Part shown: piece after piece, positions 17,778 through 26,284 of the stretch
How positions within the stretch are numbered: the first letter of the stretch is position 1
Layout of the letters: every line of letters begins with the position of its first letter
Source: Granulicella sp.
Lineage (GTDB): Bacteria > Acidobacteriota > Terriglobia > Terriglobales > Acidobacteriaceae
Reading direction: 5' to 3'
NCBI GenBank assembly: GCA_025357875.1
Contig: JANYLK010000012.1
Span: 1 to 54,502 of the forward strand
Length of the DNA: 54,502 nucleotides
The notes under the pieces: generated by a model
The model's database searches: none
What the model was told of the DNA's origin: nothing
What the model saw: only the letters and a program-made list of their open reading frames with translations
Made by a program: the position numbers and the translations under genes

Positions 17778-18908
17778 TCACGCCATCACGCGCACGGCTG
17801 TACGGACGGTCAGCCTGCGGACAGTCAGCGCATCGATGCGGTCGCGCCGAACTGTAAAGCCTGAGCCAATCCCTTCGGGCACGTAGATCTCGCCTTTGGC
17901 GCTGACCGTGACCTCCGGCTCAATGATGTCCTCGGTCCAGTAGCGCCGCGACGCCGATACGTCTCCTGGTAACGAGAAGTTTTGCAGTGAGGATAGCGCG
18001 ATATTGTGGGCGCGTCCGATTCCGGTTTCGAGCATGCCACCACACCACACGGGGATACCCCGCTCGGCGGTCGCATTGTGCACTGCAATCGCCTCGGAGA
18101 ATCCGCCCACCCTGCCCACTTTGATATTGATGATCCGGCAGGATTCCATGTCGATGGCAGCGAGCGCGTCGCGCCTATTTCGGATGGACTCGTCCAGACA
18201 GATCGCCGTGTTAAGCCGTTTCTGCAGCATCGAATGAAAGTAGAAATCGTCATACCAAAGCGGTTGCTCGATCATTAGTAGGTTGAACTCTTCCCATTCG
18301 ACGATGTGATCGATGTCGACGACGCGATAGGCCGAATTGGCGTCACAGCTCAGCATGATGTTCGGCCAGCGCTTGCGCACTTCCTCAAATATCTTTGTGT
18401 CCCAGCCTGGCTTGCACTTCAGCTTGATGCGCTGATAGCCGGCTTCCAACTCTTCTGCGATCCTGTCCATTAACGCCGCCGGCGACGGCTGGATGCCGAT
18501 CGAAACGCCGCAGGGAATCACATTGCGCGTTCCACCGAGGAGTTCCGCCAGCGCAACCTTTTTCTTCTGAGCTTCAAGGTCCCACACCGCGTTCTCCAGG
18601 GCAGCTTTGGCCATGCGGTGGCCACGAACCTGCTTGAACAGCGCGGGGCAGCTCCCTCCTCCGACAATTTCCTGTGCGACCAGGCGGGGAGCGAGTTCCG
18701 TCTCCGTGACGATCCACGCCGTGTCGATACTCTCCTCGGAGAAGTATGGATGCTCGCCGGCAACGCACTCGCCCCAAGCCGTCAGACCGTCGGATTCAAT
18801 CTCAACCAGCAGGATGCGCCGGGCAGTTGTCAGGCCAAAACTTGTCTCAAATGGAAAGGCGAGAGGCATGTTGATCTCGCGGAGATGAACTGCGTCGATG
18901 GTCAGCAT
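17778..18908 (-). CDS. MenC-like enolase-superfamily enzyme, probable N-acylamino-acid racemase
   Basis: A 376-residue enzyme of the muconate-lactonising subgroup of the enolase superfamily. Catalytic elements are in order: KLKCKPG (KxK Lys), SCDANSAY, MIEQPLWYDD and CLDES (three Mg2+ ligands), and the second Lys in NIKVGRVGG. The family includes both o-succinylbenzoate synthase (MenC) and N-succinylamino-acid racemase, which sequence alone separates poorly. Context favours the racemase: a GNAT acyltransferase precedes it by 53 bp, as in racemase operons described in Geobacillus, and this genome has MqnC of the futalosine menaquinone route, which does not need MenC. No M20 deacylase is adjacent. 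Confidence 0.88.
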   Translation of the reverse strand: MLTIDAVHLREINMPLAFPFETSFGLTTARRILLVEIESDGLTAWGECVAGEHPYFSEESIDTAWIVTETELAPRLVAQEIVGGGSCPALFKQVRGHRMAKAALENAVWDLEAQKKKVALAELLGGTRNVIPCGVSIGIQPSPAALMDRIAEELEAGYQRIKLKCKPGWDTKIFEEVRKRWPNIMLSCDANSAYRVVDIDHIVEWEEFNLLMIEQPLWYDDFYFHSMLQKRLNTAICLDESIRNRRDALAAIDMESCRIINIKVGRVGGFSEAIAVHNATAERGIPVWCGGMLETGIGRAHNIALSSLQNFSLPGDVSASRRYWTEDIIEPEVTVSAKGEIYVPEGIGSGFTVRRDRIDALTVRRLTVRTAVRVMA

Positions 18909-18961
18909 ATAGTTTTCGTCGTCCTATGAAATGCTCGTGCCTGGTACTGATCCCCGCGGCT

Positions 18962-19786
18962 TCATTCTGTGATCTGCAGTCCACTGACTTGCCCCAGCAG
19001 GAAGCAGCCGTCTCCATCCGGGCTGCGTTCGTAGCCCGTTACAGCCAACCCTTGCGCGAACGCCGATTCAAGCGCAAGCCGATTCCGAGTCTGTAGCGAC
19101 TCCGCCAGCTTACGCTGGTCCGGGTTGTGTTTCCAGTCACTAACCTCCCGTACGACGGGCACTTGCACCACAATCTGTGCGGAATGGGTCCCTTTTTCCG
19201 CACTTTGTTCGCCGAGCGTGCGCCGCACCCGATCGGATTGCAACCACCACTCTGCAACCAGCCTGTCTGTCGGAAGCCCTCCCTGCAATGGTGATGTCGA
19301 CGGGCCGTAAAAATCCCGCATGTACCGCCGTGCAATCGCGCCGAGCCGAACGATGTTCAAATACGCGTTCTTGATCTCCAATGGGTCGAAGGTCCACTCC
19401 ATCAGGTCGAATCCGCGGGCCAGCGCATCGTCCCGCTGCGCGAGCTTCAGTCTGCGCCCGAGGCCGGCGTTTCGATACTCCGGCAGGACGGCCAGCATGT
19501 GCGAATGCAGATAAGCCTTGCCGTCGCGAAAGCCCGGCAAAGCCATAGCGAAGCCAACCATCCGATCGCGGTCGAATGCGCCAATCACCTGGCCTCCGAT
19601 GCGGTCGGCCACGATGAAGACCCGCTTCGGAATTAGATCGCCATCACTGTATCCCCAGACCGCAATTTGCACATCGACGCAGCGCTCAAAGTCTGTCAGC
19701 TCCGTGACCGCCGCTACACGAATCTGGCTCGGGACATCGGCATCCACCAATGTTGGTAGCTCGCTCGTCTGCCTGGCCTCGCTCAT
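18962..19786 (-). CDS. GNAT-family N-acyltransferase (COG3375-like)
   Basis: A 274-residue protein with a GNAT core: GFAMALPGFRDGKAYLHSHM, then the acyl-CoA-binding motif LPEYRNAGLGRRLKLAQR. This is the COG3375-like type found next to MenC-like racemases, where it succinylates or acetylates amino acids from the acyl-CoA. That substrate is inferred. I set the start at the ATG that overlaps the mazG stop (ATGA). The longer frame, opening at 19876, repeats mazG sequence. Coupling to mazG and the short gap to the racemase suggest one transcript. The region after residue 150 is less conserved and probably determines acceptor specificity. Confidence 0.85.
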   Translation of the reverse strand: MSEARQTSELPTLVDADVPSQIRVAAVTELTDFERCVDVQIAVWGYSDGDLIPKRVFIVADRIGGQVIGAFDRDRMVGFAMALPGFRDGKAYLHSHMLAVLPEYRNAGLGRRLKLAQRDDALARGFDLMEWTFDPLEIKNAYLNIVRLGAIARRYMRDFYGPSTSPLQGGLPTDRLVAEWWLQSDRVRRTLGEQSAEKGTHSAQIVVQVPVVREVSDWKHNPDQRKLAESLQTRNRLALESAFAQGLAVTGYERSPDGDGCFLLGQVSGLQITE

Positions 19787-20730
19787 AGTTCCCTGCCATC
19801 TGGTTCGTCCGGATCTGGATAGCCGTCGCCATCGCTCTTGAAGACCACACCATCGGCACATTTCGCGCGGTTCCAAAGTGCGTCCAGAGCCGTGGGTGTG
19901 AGCGCTGCCAGCGCATCATAGCCGCCTGCTGCCGCCTCCATTGCACGAAAGCGATTTCGGAATTTGCCGTTCGCGGAACGCAGCGCCGACTCAGCATCCA
20001 GCTTCAAATGCCGACCCAGGTTAATCGCAGTAAAGAGAAGATCGCCGAACTCATCCTGAACTTTGTCTAGTTCTGCTCGGTCGTGGTTGGCCAATTCGGC
20101 CTTGAGCTCCGCAATCTCTTCGTTGAGCTTTTCAAAAAGCCCATCTACGGTTGGCCAGTCGAAGCCAACCTTAGCCGCCCGCGATCCAATCTTTCCGGCT
20201 TCCAGCATCGCCGGCATGGTGCGCGGAATATCGTCCAGACCAGAGGGCGCAGCAGCTTCAGCCAATAACGCCGCGCCTTCCCTCTTTTCCGTCCGCTTGA
20301 TTTGCTCCCAGTTGCGCAGCACAGCATCGGCATCGGTTGCATCCGCGAGTTTTCCCGCTACCGGAAAAATGTGCGGGTGGCGGCGCACGAGCTTCGCGTT
20401 CAAGTTGGCCGCTACGTCGCCTATGTCAAAGTAGCCAGCCTCCGATGCCATCTGTGCGTAGAACAAAACCTGCAGAAGCAGGTCGCCGAGTTCATCTTTC
20501 AGCTCAGGCCATGCCCGCCGCTCGATCGCGTCGAAGACTTCGTACGTCTCCTCCAGCGTGTGCCGCTTGATTGAGTCGAAGGTTTGTTCGCGGTCCCAAG
20601 GACATCCACCCAGTCCGCGCAGCCGCGCCATGATCGAGATCGACTCGGCCAGCGGATTCGCCGCGCGCGCCGCAACGTCTGTCGGCCCTGATTTAACTAC
20701 GTCTGCCTGTGTCGTCTCTGCTCCGGCCAT
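19783..20730 (-). CDS. mazG: Nucleoside triphosphate pyrophosphohydrolase MazG
   Basis: It hydrolyses (d)NTPs to monophosphates plus pyrophosphate, removing damaged nucleotides. At 315 residues it has two MazG repeats. The first (about 30-135) has LGGCPWDREQTFDSIKRH, the EExxE-type metal site LEETYEVFDAI and ELKDELGDLLLQ. The second (about 190-270) has KVGFDWPTVDGLFEKLNEE and QDEFGDLLFTAINLGR. The N-terminus is extended by about 30 residues over the family core. It is the first gene of the mazG-GNAT-MenC operon, and the upstream gene is separated by a strong terminator. Its link to the racemase genes may be only transcriptional. Confidence 0.95.
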   Translation of the reverse strand: MAGAETTQADVVKSGPTDVAARAANPLAESISIMARLRGLGGCPWDREQTFDSIKRHTLEETYEVFDAIERRAWPELKDELGDLLLQVLFYAQMASEAGYFDIGDVAANLNAKLVRRHPHIFPVAGKLADATDADAVLRNWEQIKRTEKREGAALLAEAAAPSGLDDIPRTMPAMLEAGKIGSRAAKVGFDWPTVDGLFEKLNEEIAELKAELANHDRAELDKVQDEFGDLLFTAINLGRHLKLDAESALRSANGKFRNRFRAMEAAAGGYDALAALTPTALDALWNRAKCADGVVFKSDGDGYPDPDEPDGREL

Positions 20731-20766
20731 AGCACTACTTTACCCGATGGTGCATGCAGACAAAGA

Positions 20767-20793
20767 GACGCGCCCGACATGGTCGGGCGCGTC
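20767..20793 (-). terminator. Rho-independent terminator of the DUF3494 gene
   Basis: A perfect 12-bp stem (gacgcgcccgac / gtcgggcgcgtc) with a 3-nt loop, followed on the minus strand by tctttgtctg. It sits 60 bp after the DUF3494 stop and before mazG. Confidence 0.8.
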
Positions 20794-20852
20794 ATTAGTC
20801 CGTCGAACGGAGATACCTTGGCCCAGTATCATTCACCCACCGACAGAACACT

Positions 20853-21992
20853 TTACCGAGCTGGCTGCGTCACTGCGTTTTTCTGAAGAGTGACTGCTGT
20901 CTGAGCCAGCAGTCTGCCATTCACCGAAGCGCCAGTCTTGACTGCGATCAATGTCTTTCCGAGCAACACTCCTTCGAAGTGGGCAGTCGTTCCAATGGCC
21001 ACTCCACCAGCCGCTTGCCAGAAGATGTTTTTGGCCAATGCGCCACCAGCCAAGCTCACGCGTGTGGCGCTTGCCTGGGTGATTTGCCCGGCGATCTGGA
21101 AGATCCAAACATCATTCGGTCCACCCGACAGGGTGACATCGTTTGAAATAAGGACGTTGCTACTCCACTTGTAGAGACCGGGAGTCAGTGTCAACCCGCC
21201 AATCTGTCCCGCGCCTAGTTCCGTTGCGTCGGGCAAGGAACGGCCAGCCGCGTTGGTGTAGGCAAGTTGCATGTCGCCAATCGCGGCAGTCAAAAACGTC
21301 GCGTTGGTAGTTCTGCATGCGATAGGACCGGCAGCATCAACGGTGTAAATTGTCCCTGTCGCCACCTCGGGGCAGGTCAGAAGCACGGCAGCTCCGGTGA
21401 TTGGACTGCTTCCAACATCACCGTTGACGACCGAAGCATAGACGTCAGTCACTCCCGTTTTCGACAGGATAGCGAAGGTGCCGGCAGTCCCCAGATCTAC
21501 GGGCGCCTGACTGGTAAAGGGTACGTTTTTTGTGGTGAAGGTCCAGCTAACTGGCTTTGCCAACGCAACGCCACCCGCGGTCGCCGCGGTAGTGCTGATA
21601 GTTGCAACATAGGCAGTATTTGCATTGAGTGCCCACGTCATCGGCGTAAACGTTGCCACGGTGTTGGTTACATCCATCGATACAATTCCGGCCACATTGT
21701 TGCCAAATGAGTCAACCAGGGAAAACGTGAGTTGTTGCCCAGGCTGCACGGAATCAATCGTCGCCGGATTCATCGGCCGGCTGAATGTCGCGGTAGGCGC
21801 TGTTCCGGTCACGGTATTCTTGCTACTGTTAATACTGGTTGGAACATTGATAGCGTCGCTGATTGGATTGGTGAAGATCACCGCAGGAGCAACCTGTGCG
21901 ACTAAGGTGTTCTGGAGGAGCCCTGCGCAGCCGGCCAGGGTTAGTGCCATGAAGAACGTGCGTGACTTCAATAGCGTGTCGTACTGTCTCAC
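20853..21992 (-). CDS. Secreted DUF3494 ice-binding-like protein with Ig-like domain
   Basis: A 379-residue exported protein. The N-terminal hydrophobic stretch ends in a lipobox-like LAGC, so it may be a lipoprotein. Residues about 35-150 form a bacterial Ig-like domain (SbsA/Big_5 type; ATFSRPMNPATIDS, LNANTAYVATISTTA). Residues about 160-375 are DUF3494: DLGTAGTFAILSKTGVTD, VNGDVGSSP, GGPNDVWIFQIAG, and NIFWQAAGGVAIGTTAHFEG. DUF3494 includes ice-binding proteins of cold-adapted bacteria, but many members occur in non-polar organisms with other, probably adhesive, roles. The N-terminal Ig-like domain suggests surface display. Ice binding is possible, not shown. Confidence 0.9.
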   Translation of the reverse strand: MRQYDTLLKSRTFFMALTLAGCAGLLQNTLVAQVAPAVIFTNPISDAINVPTSINSSKNTVTGTAPTATFSRPMNPATIDSVQPGQQLTFSLVDSFGNNVAGIVSMDVTNTVATFTPMTWALNANTAYVATISTTAATAGGVALAKPVSWTFTTKNVPFTSQAPVDLGTAGTFAILSKTGVTDVYASVVNGDVGSSPITGAAVLLTCPEVATGTIYTVDAAGPIACRTTNATFLTAAIGDMQLAYTNAAGRSLPDATELGAGQIGGLTLTPGLYKWSSNVLISNDVTLSGGPNDVWIFQIAGQITQASATRVSLAGGALAKNIFWQAAGGVAIGTTAHFEGVLLGKTLIAVKTGASVNGRLLAQTAVTLQKNAVTQPAR

Positions 21993-22179
21993 TGTCTACC
22001 CGATTCCATGTTGCATGTGCTGACTGTTCGACCCAATTGCCGACTACAGAGGCCCCGGTAGCTTCGTGCGTCCCAAAACTTGCGATGGAACATTCCCTTT
22101 CCGTGGCTACAAGGTCATTGGAAGAACAAATCGGGCCAGCCTTTACTGGCCTGCACATGCAACATCAAAATCGAATGAA

Positions 22180-22932
22180 CTACTGACCGCCAGTAGGCGC
22201 CGTCTGAGGTGCGGCCTGCTGAGTCATGTTCGACATCAATTTCACTTCCACACGGCGGTTCTGCGCGCGGCCCGCACGGCTGGTGTTGTCCGCGACCGGA
22301 TTATCCTTGCCAATGCCGATCAAATAAAATTTGTGCGGAGCAATGTGGTATTTGGTGGAGAGATACGTCACAACCGCATCGGCGCGCTTCTGGCTCAATT
22401 GGTAGTTGTACTGCGCGTCGCCGACTGAGTCGGTCCCGCCTGTGATCTCAAGAATGTAACCGCGTGCGCTTGCAAGACTGGCCGAGACCTGATCAAGTTG
22501 CGCCTTGTCTTCTTTGGTCAATACGCTCTTGTCGAATCCGAACGTGACGCTCACATCTGACAGTGCTTTGTAGTTATCCAGGTTCGCGACTGCACCCGAT
22601 AGTGTGTCCACCCGGTTTACAGCCTCCTGGGCTGATTGCGATGCCGCATCTGCAGACTGTCCCGCTGCCATCGCGTGTTGATCAGCCGAGGCTGCAGCCG
22701 ATTGCGCGGTGGCAATTCCCGCCTGAGCGCGCTTATCGGTGTCGGTGATGTTGCGATGATCGCCCGAAGTCTTCGCGTCGAGATCGTTTGTCTGCTGAAT
22801 CAACGGGCCGGTCTGCGAACGCACATAATTCTTGGTCGAGCATCCGGTGGTGAGAGCAAGCACGATCGCACTTGCAGCGATCAGAGTCTTTCCGGCAAAG
22901 CTAAATCGAATATCAATAGGTTCGAGGGGCAT
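22180..22932 (-). CDS. OmpA-family peptidoglycan-associated lipoprotein
   Basis: A 250-residue outer-membrane lipoprotein. The signal sequence ends with lipobox LTTGC. Ala/Gln-rich repeats (residues about 40-105) look like an Lpp-type coiled coil spanning the periplasm. The C-terminal OmpA domain has the peptidoglycan-binding pattern SDVSVTFGFDKSVLTKED, SQKRADAVVTYLS and RAGRAQNRRVEVKL. The ATG at 22932 follows AGGAGA and puts a short basic N-region before the hydrophobic core; a frame starting 48 bp earlier adds non-signal residues. A Gln/Pro tail ends the protein. It is probably structural, and it stands alone. Confidence 0.92.
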   Translation of the reverse strand: MPLEPIDIRFSFAGKTLIAASAIVLALTTGCSTKNYVRSQTGPLIQQTNDLDAKTSGDHRNITDTDKRAQAGIATAQSAAASADQHAMAAGQSADAASQSAQEAVNRVDTLSGAVANLDNYKALSDVSVTFGFDKSVLTKEDKAQLDQVSASLASARGYILEITGGTDSVGDAQYNYQLSQKRADAVVTYLSTKYHIAPHKFYLIGIGKDNPVADNTSRAGRAQNRRVEVKLMSNMTQQAAPQTAPTGGQ

Positions 22933-23152
22933 GGTAGACACTCTCCTGTACAAAGCTGTTGTTGGCCCGAGCTCTGACACCCTTCGTAATGCAATCGACG
23001 TGCCATACCTCCAATCAGACTTAACTGAAACAAAACACGAAAGATACCATCCTCGAAGAACCTACGTCCAAACCTCACTAAGTCAGTAAGTTTTGCCCAA
23101 TGCCACGTCAAACTTACTTGTTTTCAATACCGTGTCTGCGGAGTAACTTTCC

Positions 23153-23164
23153 GGGACATGTCCC
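23153..23164. promoter_or_regulatory. Palindrome immediately upstream of uvrC
   Basis: gggacatgtccc is a perfect 12-nt palindrome ending 21 bp before the uvrC ATG. It is well placed for an operator. It does not match the LexA boxes I know (GAAC-N4-GTTC or GTTC-N7-GTTC). Confidence 0.4.
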
Positions 23165-23185
23165 AGCTAGACTCAATAGAGAACC

Positions 23186-25273
23186 ATGGACCTGCTCGCA
23201 AAAATTCGTACCTTTCCAAAGTTGCCCGGATGTTATCTGTACAAGAACGCCGAGGGTGAGGTGATCTATGTCGGCAAGGCGAAGAATCTGCGCGCGCGTG
23301 TGCGATCGTATTTCCTCGATGCCTCGCAAGCTAACGCCAAGACCGGCTCCCTGATGCGCGAGGCGGTCGACGTCGATTACATTACCGTTGCGAATGAGCG
23401 TGAGGCGTTGGCACTTGAGAACAATCTCATCAAACAACGCAAGCCGCGATTTAACATCCTGCTGCGCGACGACAAGACGTACCCGTACATCAAGCTGACT
23501 CTGAACGATCGCTACCCAAAGATCTTCGTCACGCGCCGCCTGCGCAAGGACGGTGGAGCATACTTCGGGCCCTATTTTCCCGGCAACCTCGCGCATCGGC
23601 TGGTCGATCTGATTCATCGCAGTTTTCTAATACCAAGCTGTAAAATCGATCTCTCGCGCTATCATCCGCGTGCCTGCCTGCAGTACTACATCAAGCGCTG
23701 CCTTGGCCCGTGCGTCGAAGGCCTCACCACACCGGACGCGTACAAGCAGACCATTCGCGATGTGCAACTCTTTCTCGATGGCAAACCCAGCGAACTTGAA
23801 GCAAGCCTCACCCGCCGCATGGAAGAGGCCGCCGCCCTCGAACAATTCGAACTGGCAGCACGCCTGCGCGACCAGATCATCACTGTCCACCAGATGCACG
23901 ACAAGCAGCGTATCGCCACCGCCGACAATGAAGACGCCGACGTCTTCGGCTTCCACTACGAGCAGGGAATGCTGGCCGTGAATCTCTTCCACATGCGCGC
24001 CGGCAAGATCGTCGACCGTCGCGACCTCTTCTGGGAGGACCTGCCCGAATTCGTCACCGAAGCCGTCAGCGAAATGCCCGACCCCGCCGACGCAGCGGGC
24101 GTCCTAGGCTCGACAGCAATTCCGTCGATCCTGGGGTCGCCACAGAATCCCTGTGCCGAACCCGAAACCGAAGAAGTCCTTCCCTGCCTCGAACCTGACC
24201 CAACTCGCCCCGCACCCGAAATCATCGCGGATTCTGAAGTATCCGAAGAGCACTCCATCCTTCTAGAACCTACTGACAACGGAGATCGGACACCTGATAA
24301 CGCATTCTCCCCCGTTGCCTTCTTCTCTTCCCTGCTCAAGCAGCTTTATTTGGACCGAGGCTATGTTCCGCGCGTAGTTCTCGTTCCGGTCGACTTTCCC
24401 GACCGTGTGCTGCTCGCCGAGTTACTCACAGAACGCACCGGCCATCGCATCGAAATCCTCGCGCCCCAGCGTGGCGAAAAGCGTTCGCTCGTCGACCTTG
24501 TCTGCCTCAACGCGAAGCAGTCGTACGACCAGCGATTCCGCGTACTCCAGCCGGGAATGAAAGCTATCCAGGAAGCGCTGCAGGATGCACTCACACTCGA
24601 AGAACTCCCTCGCCGCATCGAGTGCTTCGACATCTCGCACATTCAGGGAACGGAGACGGTCGCTTCCATGGTTGTCTGGGAAGATGGCGCGATGAAGAAA
24701 TCCGACTACCGCAAGTTTCAGGTGAAGACCGTTACTGGAGTGGATGATTTCGCGTCGATGCGCGAGGTAGTAGGACGACGCTACAAGCGCTTATTAGAAA
24801 ACAAAAAGCCCTTCCCGTCACTGATCCTGATAGATGGCGGCCTGGGCCAACTTCACGCTGCTGCCGACGCGCTCGCCGAAATTGGAATCCAGATCCAGCC
24901 GCTCGCCTCCATCGCAAAACGCGAGGAGATCATCTACGTCCACGGCCAGGAGTCCGACCCGATCGTCCTCGACCGCCGCTCGCCCGTGCTGCATCTGGTG
25001 CAGAAGATTCGTGACGAGAGCCACCGCTTCGCCGTCACCTATCATCGCAAGCGCCGCGAGATGCGCGACCGCGACTCCGAACTCGACACCATCCCGGGAG
25101 TAGGCCCTCGCACCCGGCAGCGCCTGCTCGAACACTTCGGCAGTGTGCGCGGTATAAGCCAAGCGAGTCCAGATGCCTTGACCGCCGTAGTCAGCGCCGG
25201 CACGGCGGAAAAGATCCGCCTCCACTTTGCGGACGAGGCTGCCGAAAGCCCCGTCCTGCGCGTTCTCAGCTAG
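23186..25273 (+). CDS. uvrC: Excinuclease ABC subunit C
   Basis: It makes both incisions in nucleotide-excision repair together with UvrB. The 695 residues have the GIY-YIG nuclease domain (KLPGCYLYKNAEGEVIYVGK), the UVR motif region (RRMEEAAALEQFELAARLRDQ), the RNase-H-like nuclease (IECFDISHIQGTE) and a C-terminal double helix-hairpin-helix (DTIPGVGPRTRQRLLEHFG). It is about 85 residues longer than E. coli UvrC. The excess is an acidic, Pro/Glu-rich, low-complexity linker at about residues 298-373 between the two halves. The start ATG is the only one giving the family N-terminus. Its TAG stop is nested with the convergent DUF4252 gene. Family and function are certain. Confidence 0.98.
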   Translation: MDLLAKIRTFPKLPGCYLYKNAEGEVIYVGKAKNLRARVRSYFLDASQANAKTGSLMREAVDVDYITVANEREALALENNLIKQRKPRFNILLRDDKTYPYIKLTLNDRYPKIFVTRRLRKDGGAYFGPYFPGNLAHRLVDLIHRSFLIPSCKIDLSRYHPRACLQYYIKRCLGPCVEGLTTPDAYKQTIRDVQLFLDGKPSELEASLTRRMEEAAALEQFELAARLRDQIITVHQMHDKQRIATADNEDADVFGFHYEQGMLAVNLFHMRAGKIVDRRDLFWEDLPEFVTEAVSEMPDPADAAGVLGSTAIPSILGSPQNPCAEPETEEVLPCLEPDPTRPAPEIIADSEVSEEHSILLEPTDNGDRTPDNAFSPVAFFSSLLKQLYLDRGYVPRVVLVPVDFPDRVLLAELLTERTGHRIEILAPQRGEKRSLVDLVCLNAKQSYDQRFRVLQPGMKAIQEALQDALTLEELPRRIECFDISHIQGTETVASMVVWEDGAMKKSDYRKFQVKTVTGVDDFASMREVVGRRYKRLLENKKPFPSLILIDGGLGQLHAAADALAEIGIQIQPLASIAKREEIIYVHGQESDPIVLDRRSPVLHLVQKIRDESHRFAVTYHRKRREMRDRDSELDTIPGVGPRTRQRLLEHFGSVRGISQASPDALTAVVSAGTAEKIRLHFADEAAESPVLRVLS

Positions 25274-25866
25274 CGGTGCTTCAACTCGTCTGAGCTGCTA
25301 CCACCCCCGCCGTGCATCTTCTGAAGGTCCTCCAGCGACATGTTGCCACTCAGATGGATGAAGGTGAGCCCCTTCGGCTCAGCCGTCAGGATGACCATCT
25401 CACTGCCCTCGTGATCCGGAGAAGTGCGCGAGCATATGTCGGTAGTTCCACTCTTGTCGCGCACATGAATCGAGCAGTTCCACGTGCCGTCCTCAAGCTT
25501 CTTACGGTAGGCGTCAACATCTTCCGCCTTATACATACCCACCTTATCGTAGGTGTAGGTGTGGATGACCATGAACTTCATCTTGTGCGCAAGGTCAGAA
25601 CCCCCTTTCTTTCCGACCGGAACCATCCCCATCATCTTCGGGTCGAGATTAACCTCAGTCACATCGCTGGCTCCCTTAGCGAACTTCTCCGTGCCCGCGA
25701 ATAGATCGTCCTTCACCTGCTTCACGTTCATCAGAGATCCATCCACCTGGATCTCTACGGGGATGTTGACGGCTTGCCCGAATGCCATCTGTTGTTCGTT
25801 CACCATCAATCCCACAGCCACGGCCGTCGCCAGCAAGAACTGCATTGTCTTATCCATTTTGATCAT
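25270..25866 (-). CDS. DUF4252 exported protein
   Basis: A 198-residue exported protein. The N-terminal hydrophobic stretch (QFLLATAVAVGLMV) precedes a cleavage region near AFGQ. The remainder matches DUF4252 in its later half: YTYDKVGMYKAEDVDAYRKK, then MVILTAEPKGLTFIHLSGNM and EDLQKMHGG. DUF4252 proteins have no known activity. Some sit after an ECF sigma/anti-sigma pair, as here. The ATG at 25866 is preceded by GGAG; the frame extended to 25971 overlaps the anti-sigma gene and lacks a signal. A Gly/Ser-rich tail ends near the uvrC stop. A periplasmic effector role in the ECF circuit is inferred. Confidence 0.8.
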   Translation of the reverse strand: MIKMDKTMQFLLATAVAVGLMVNEQQMAFGQAVNIPVEIQVDGSLMNVKQVKDDLFAGTEKFAKGASDVTEVNLDPKMMGMVPVGKKGGSDLAHKMKFMVIHTYTYDKVGMYKAEDVDAYRKKLEDGTWNCSIHVRDKSGTTDICSRTSPDHEGSEMVILTAEPKGLTFIHLSGNMSLEDLQKMHGGGGSSSDELKHR

Positions 25867-25912
25867 CGTTTTCTCCAGTGATTCTGTGCGTATGTTTCGA
25901 GGCTGCATTCGA

Positions 25913-26284
25913 CTAATCCCCAATTCCAACTCCGGCCCGCTGCAACTGCTGTCGCGTATGTTCGAGCGCACGATCGGTGATGCGCATTCCCGCCTCGAAC
26001 TGGCTCTGCGCCTGCGCAGCCTGTTCGTGCTCGTGGCGTAGATTCGTCTGCTCGGTGAAGAAGATTCCCACGACCAATGCGGCTGCTATGGCTCCAGTCA
26101 TCCACAGGCGCGGACGCTGCCTCATCACGATGACCTTCGCAGGCATTGACGACGCCGCGCGTGCCATCGTTCGATCCGCGAAGCTGGCCGGTGGGTCGAC
26201 CCTGCGCATCATTCGCGTCAATTCTTCTTCAAATTTCTGCTCTTCCAGGTTGCTCATCGGTTCGTCGGGCTGGTTCACGGACAT
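25913..26284 (-). CDS. Putative membrane anti-sigma factor
   Basis: A 123-residue protein with an acidic N-terminal cytoplasmic part, then one transmembrane segment (LWMTGAIAAALVVGIFF, about residues 60-77) and a helical Gln-rich periplasmic tail. The size and order fit a small anti-sigma factor that holds the upstream ECF sigma at the membrane, but no zinc-finger (HxxxCxxC) is present. Its start overlaps the sigma gene by 56 bp (or 29 bp if ATG 26257 is used), so translation is coupled. Assignment rests on position and topology. Confidence 0.72.
   Translation of the reverse strand: MSVNQPDEPMSNLEEQKFEEELTRMMRRVDPPASFADRTMARAASSMPAKVIVMRQRPRLWMTGAIAAALVVGIFFTEQTNLRHEHEQAAQAQSQFEAGMRITDRALEHTRQQLQRAGVGIGD

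Noticed and set aside
17778..18908. Annotation as o-succinylbenzoate synthase (menaquinone)
   Set aside because: MqnC in this window indicates the futalosine route, and the GNAT neighbour fits a racemase operon better.
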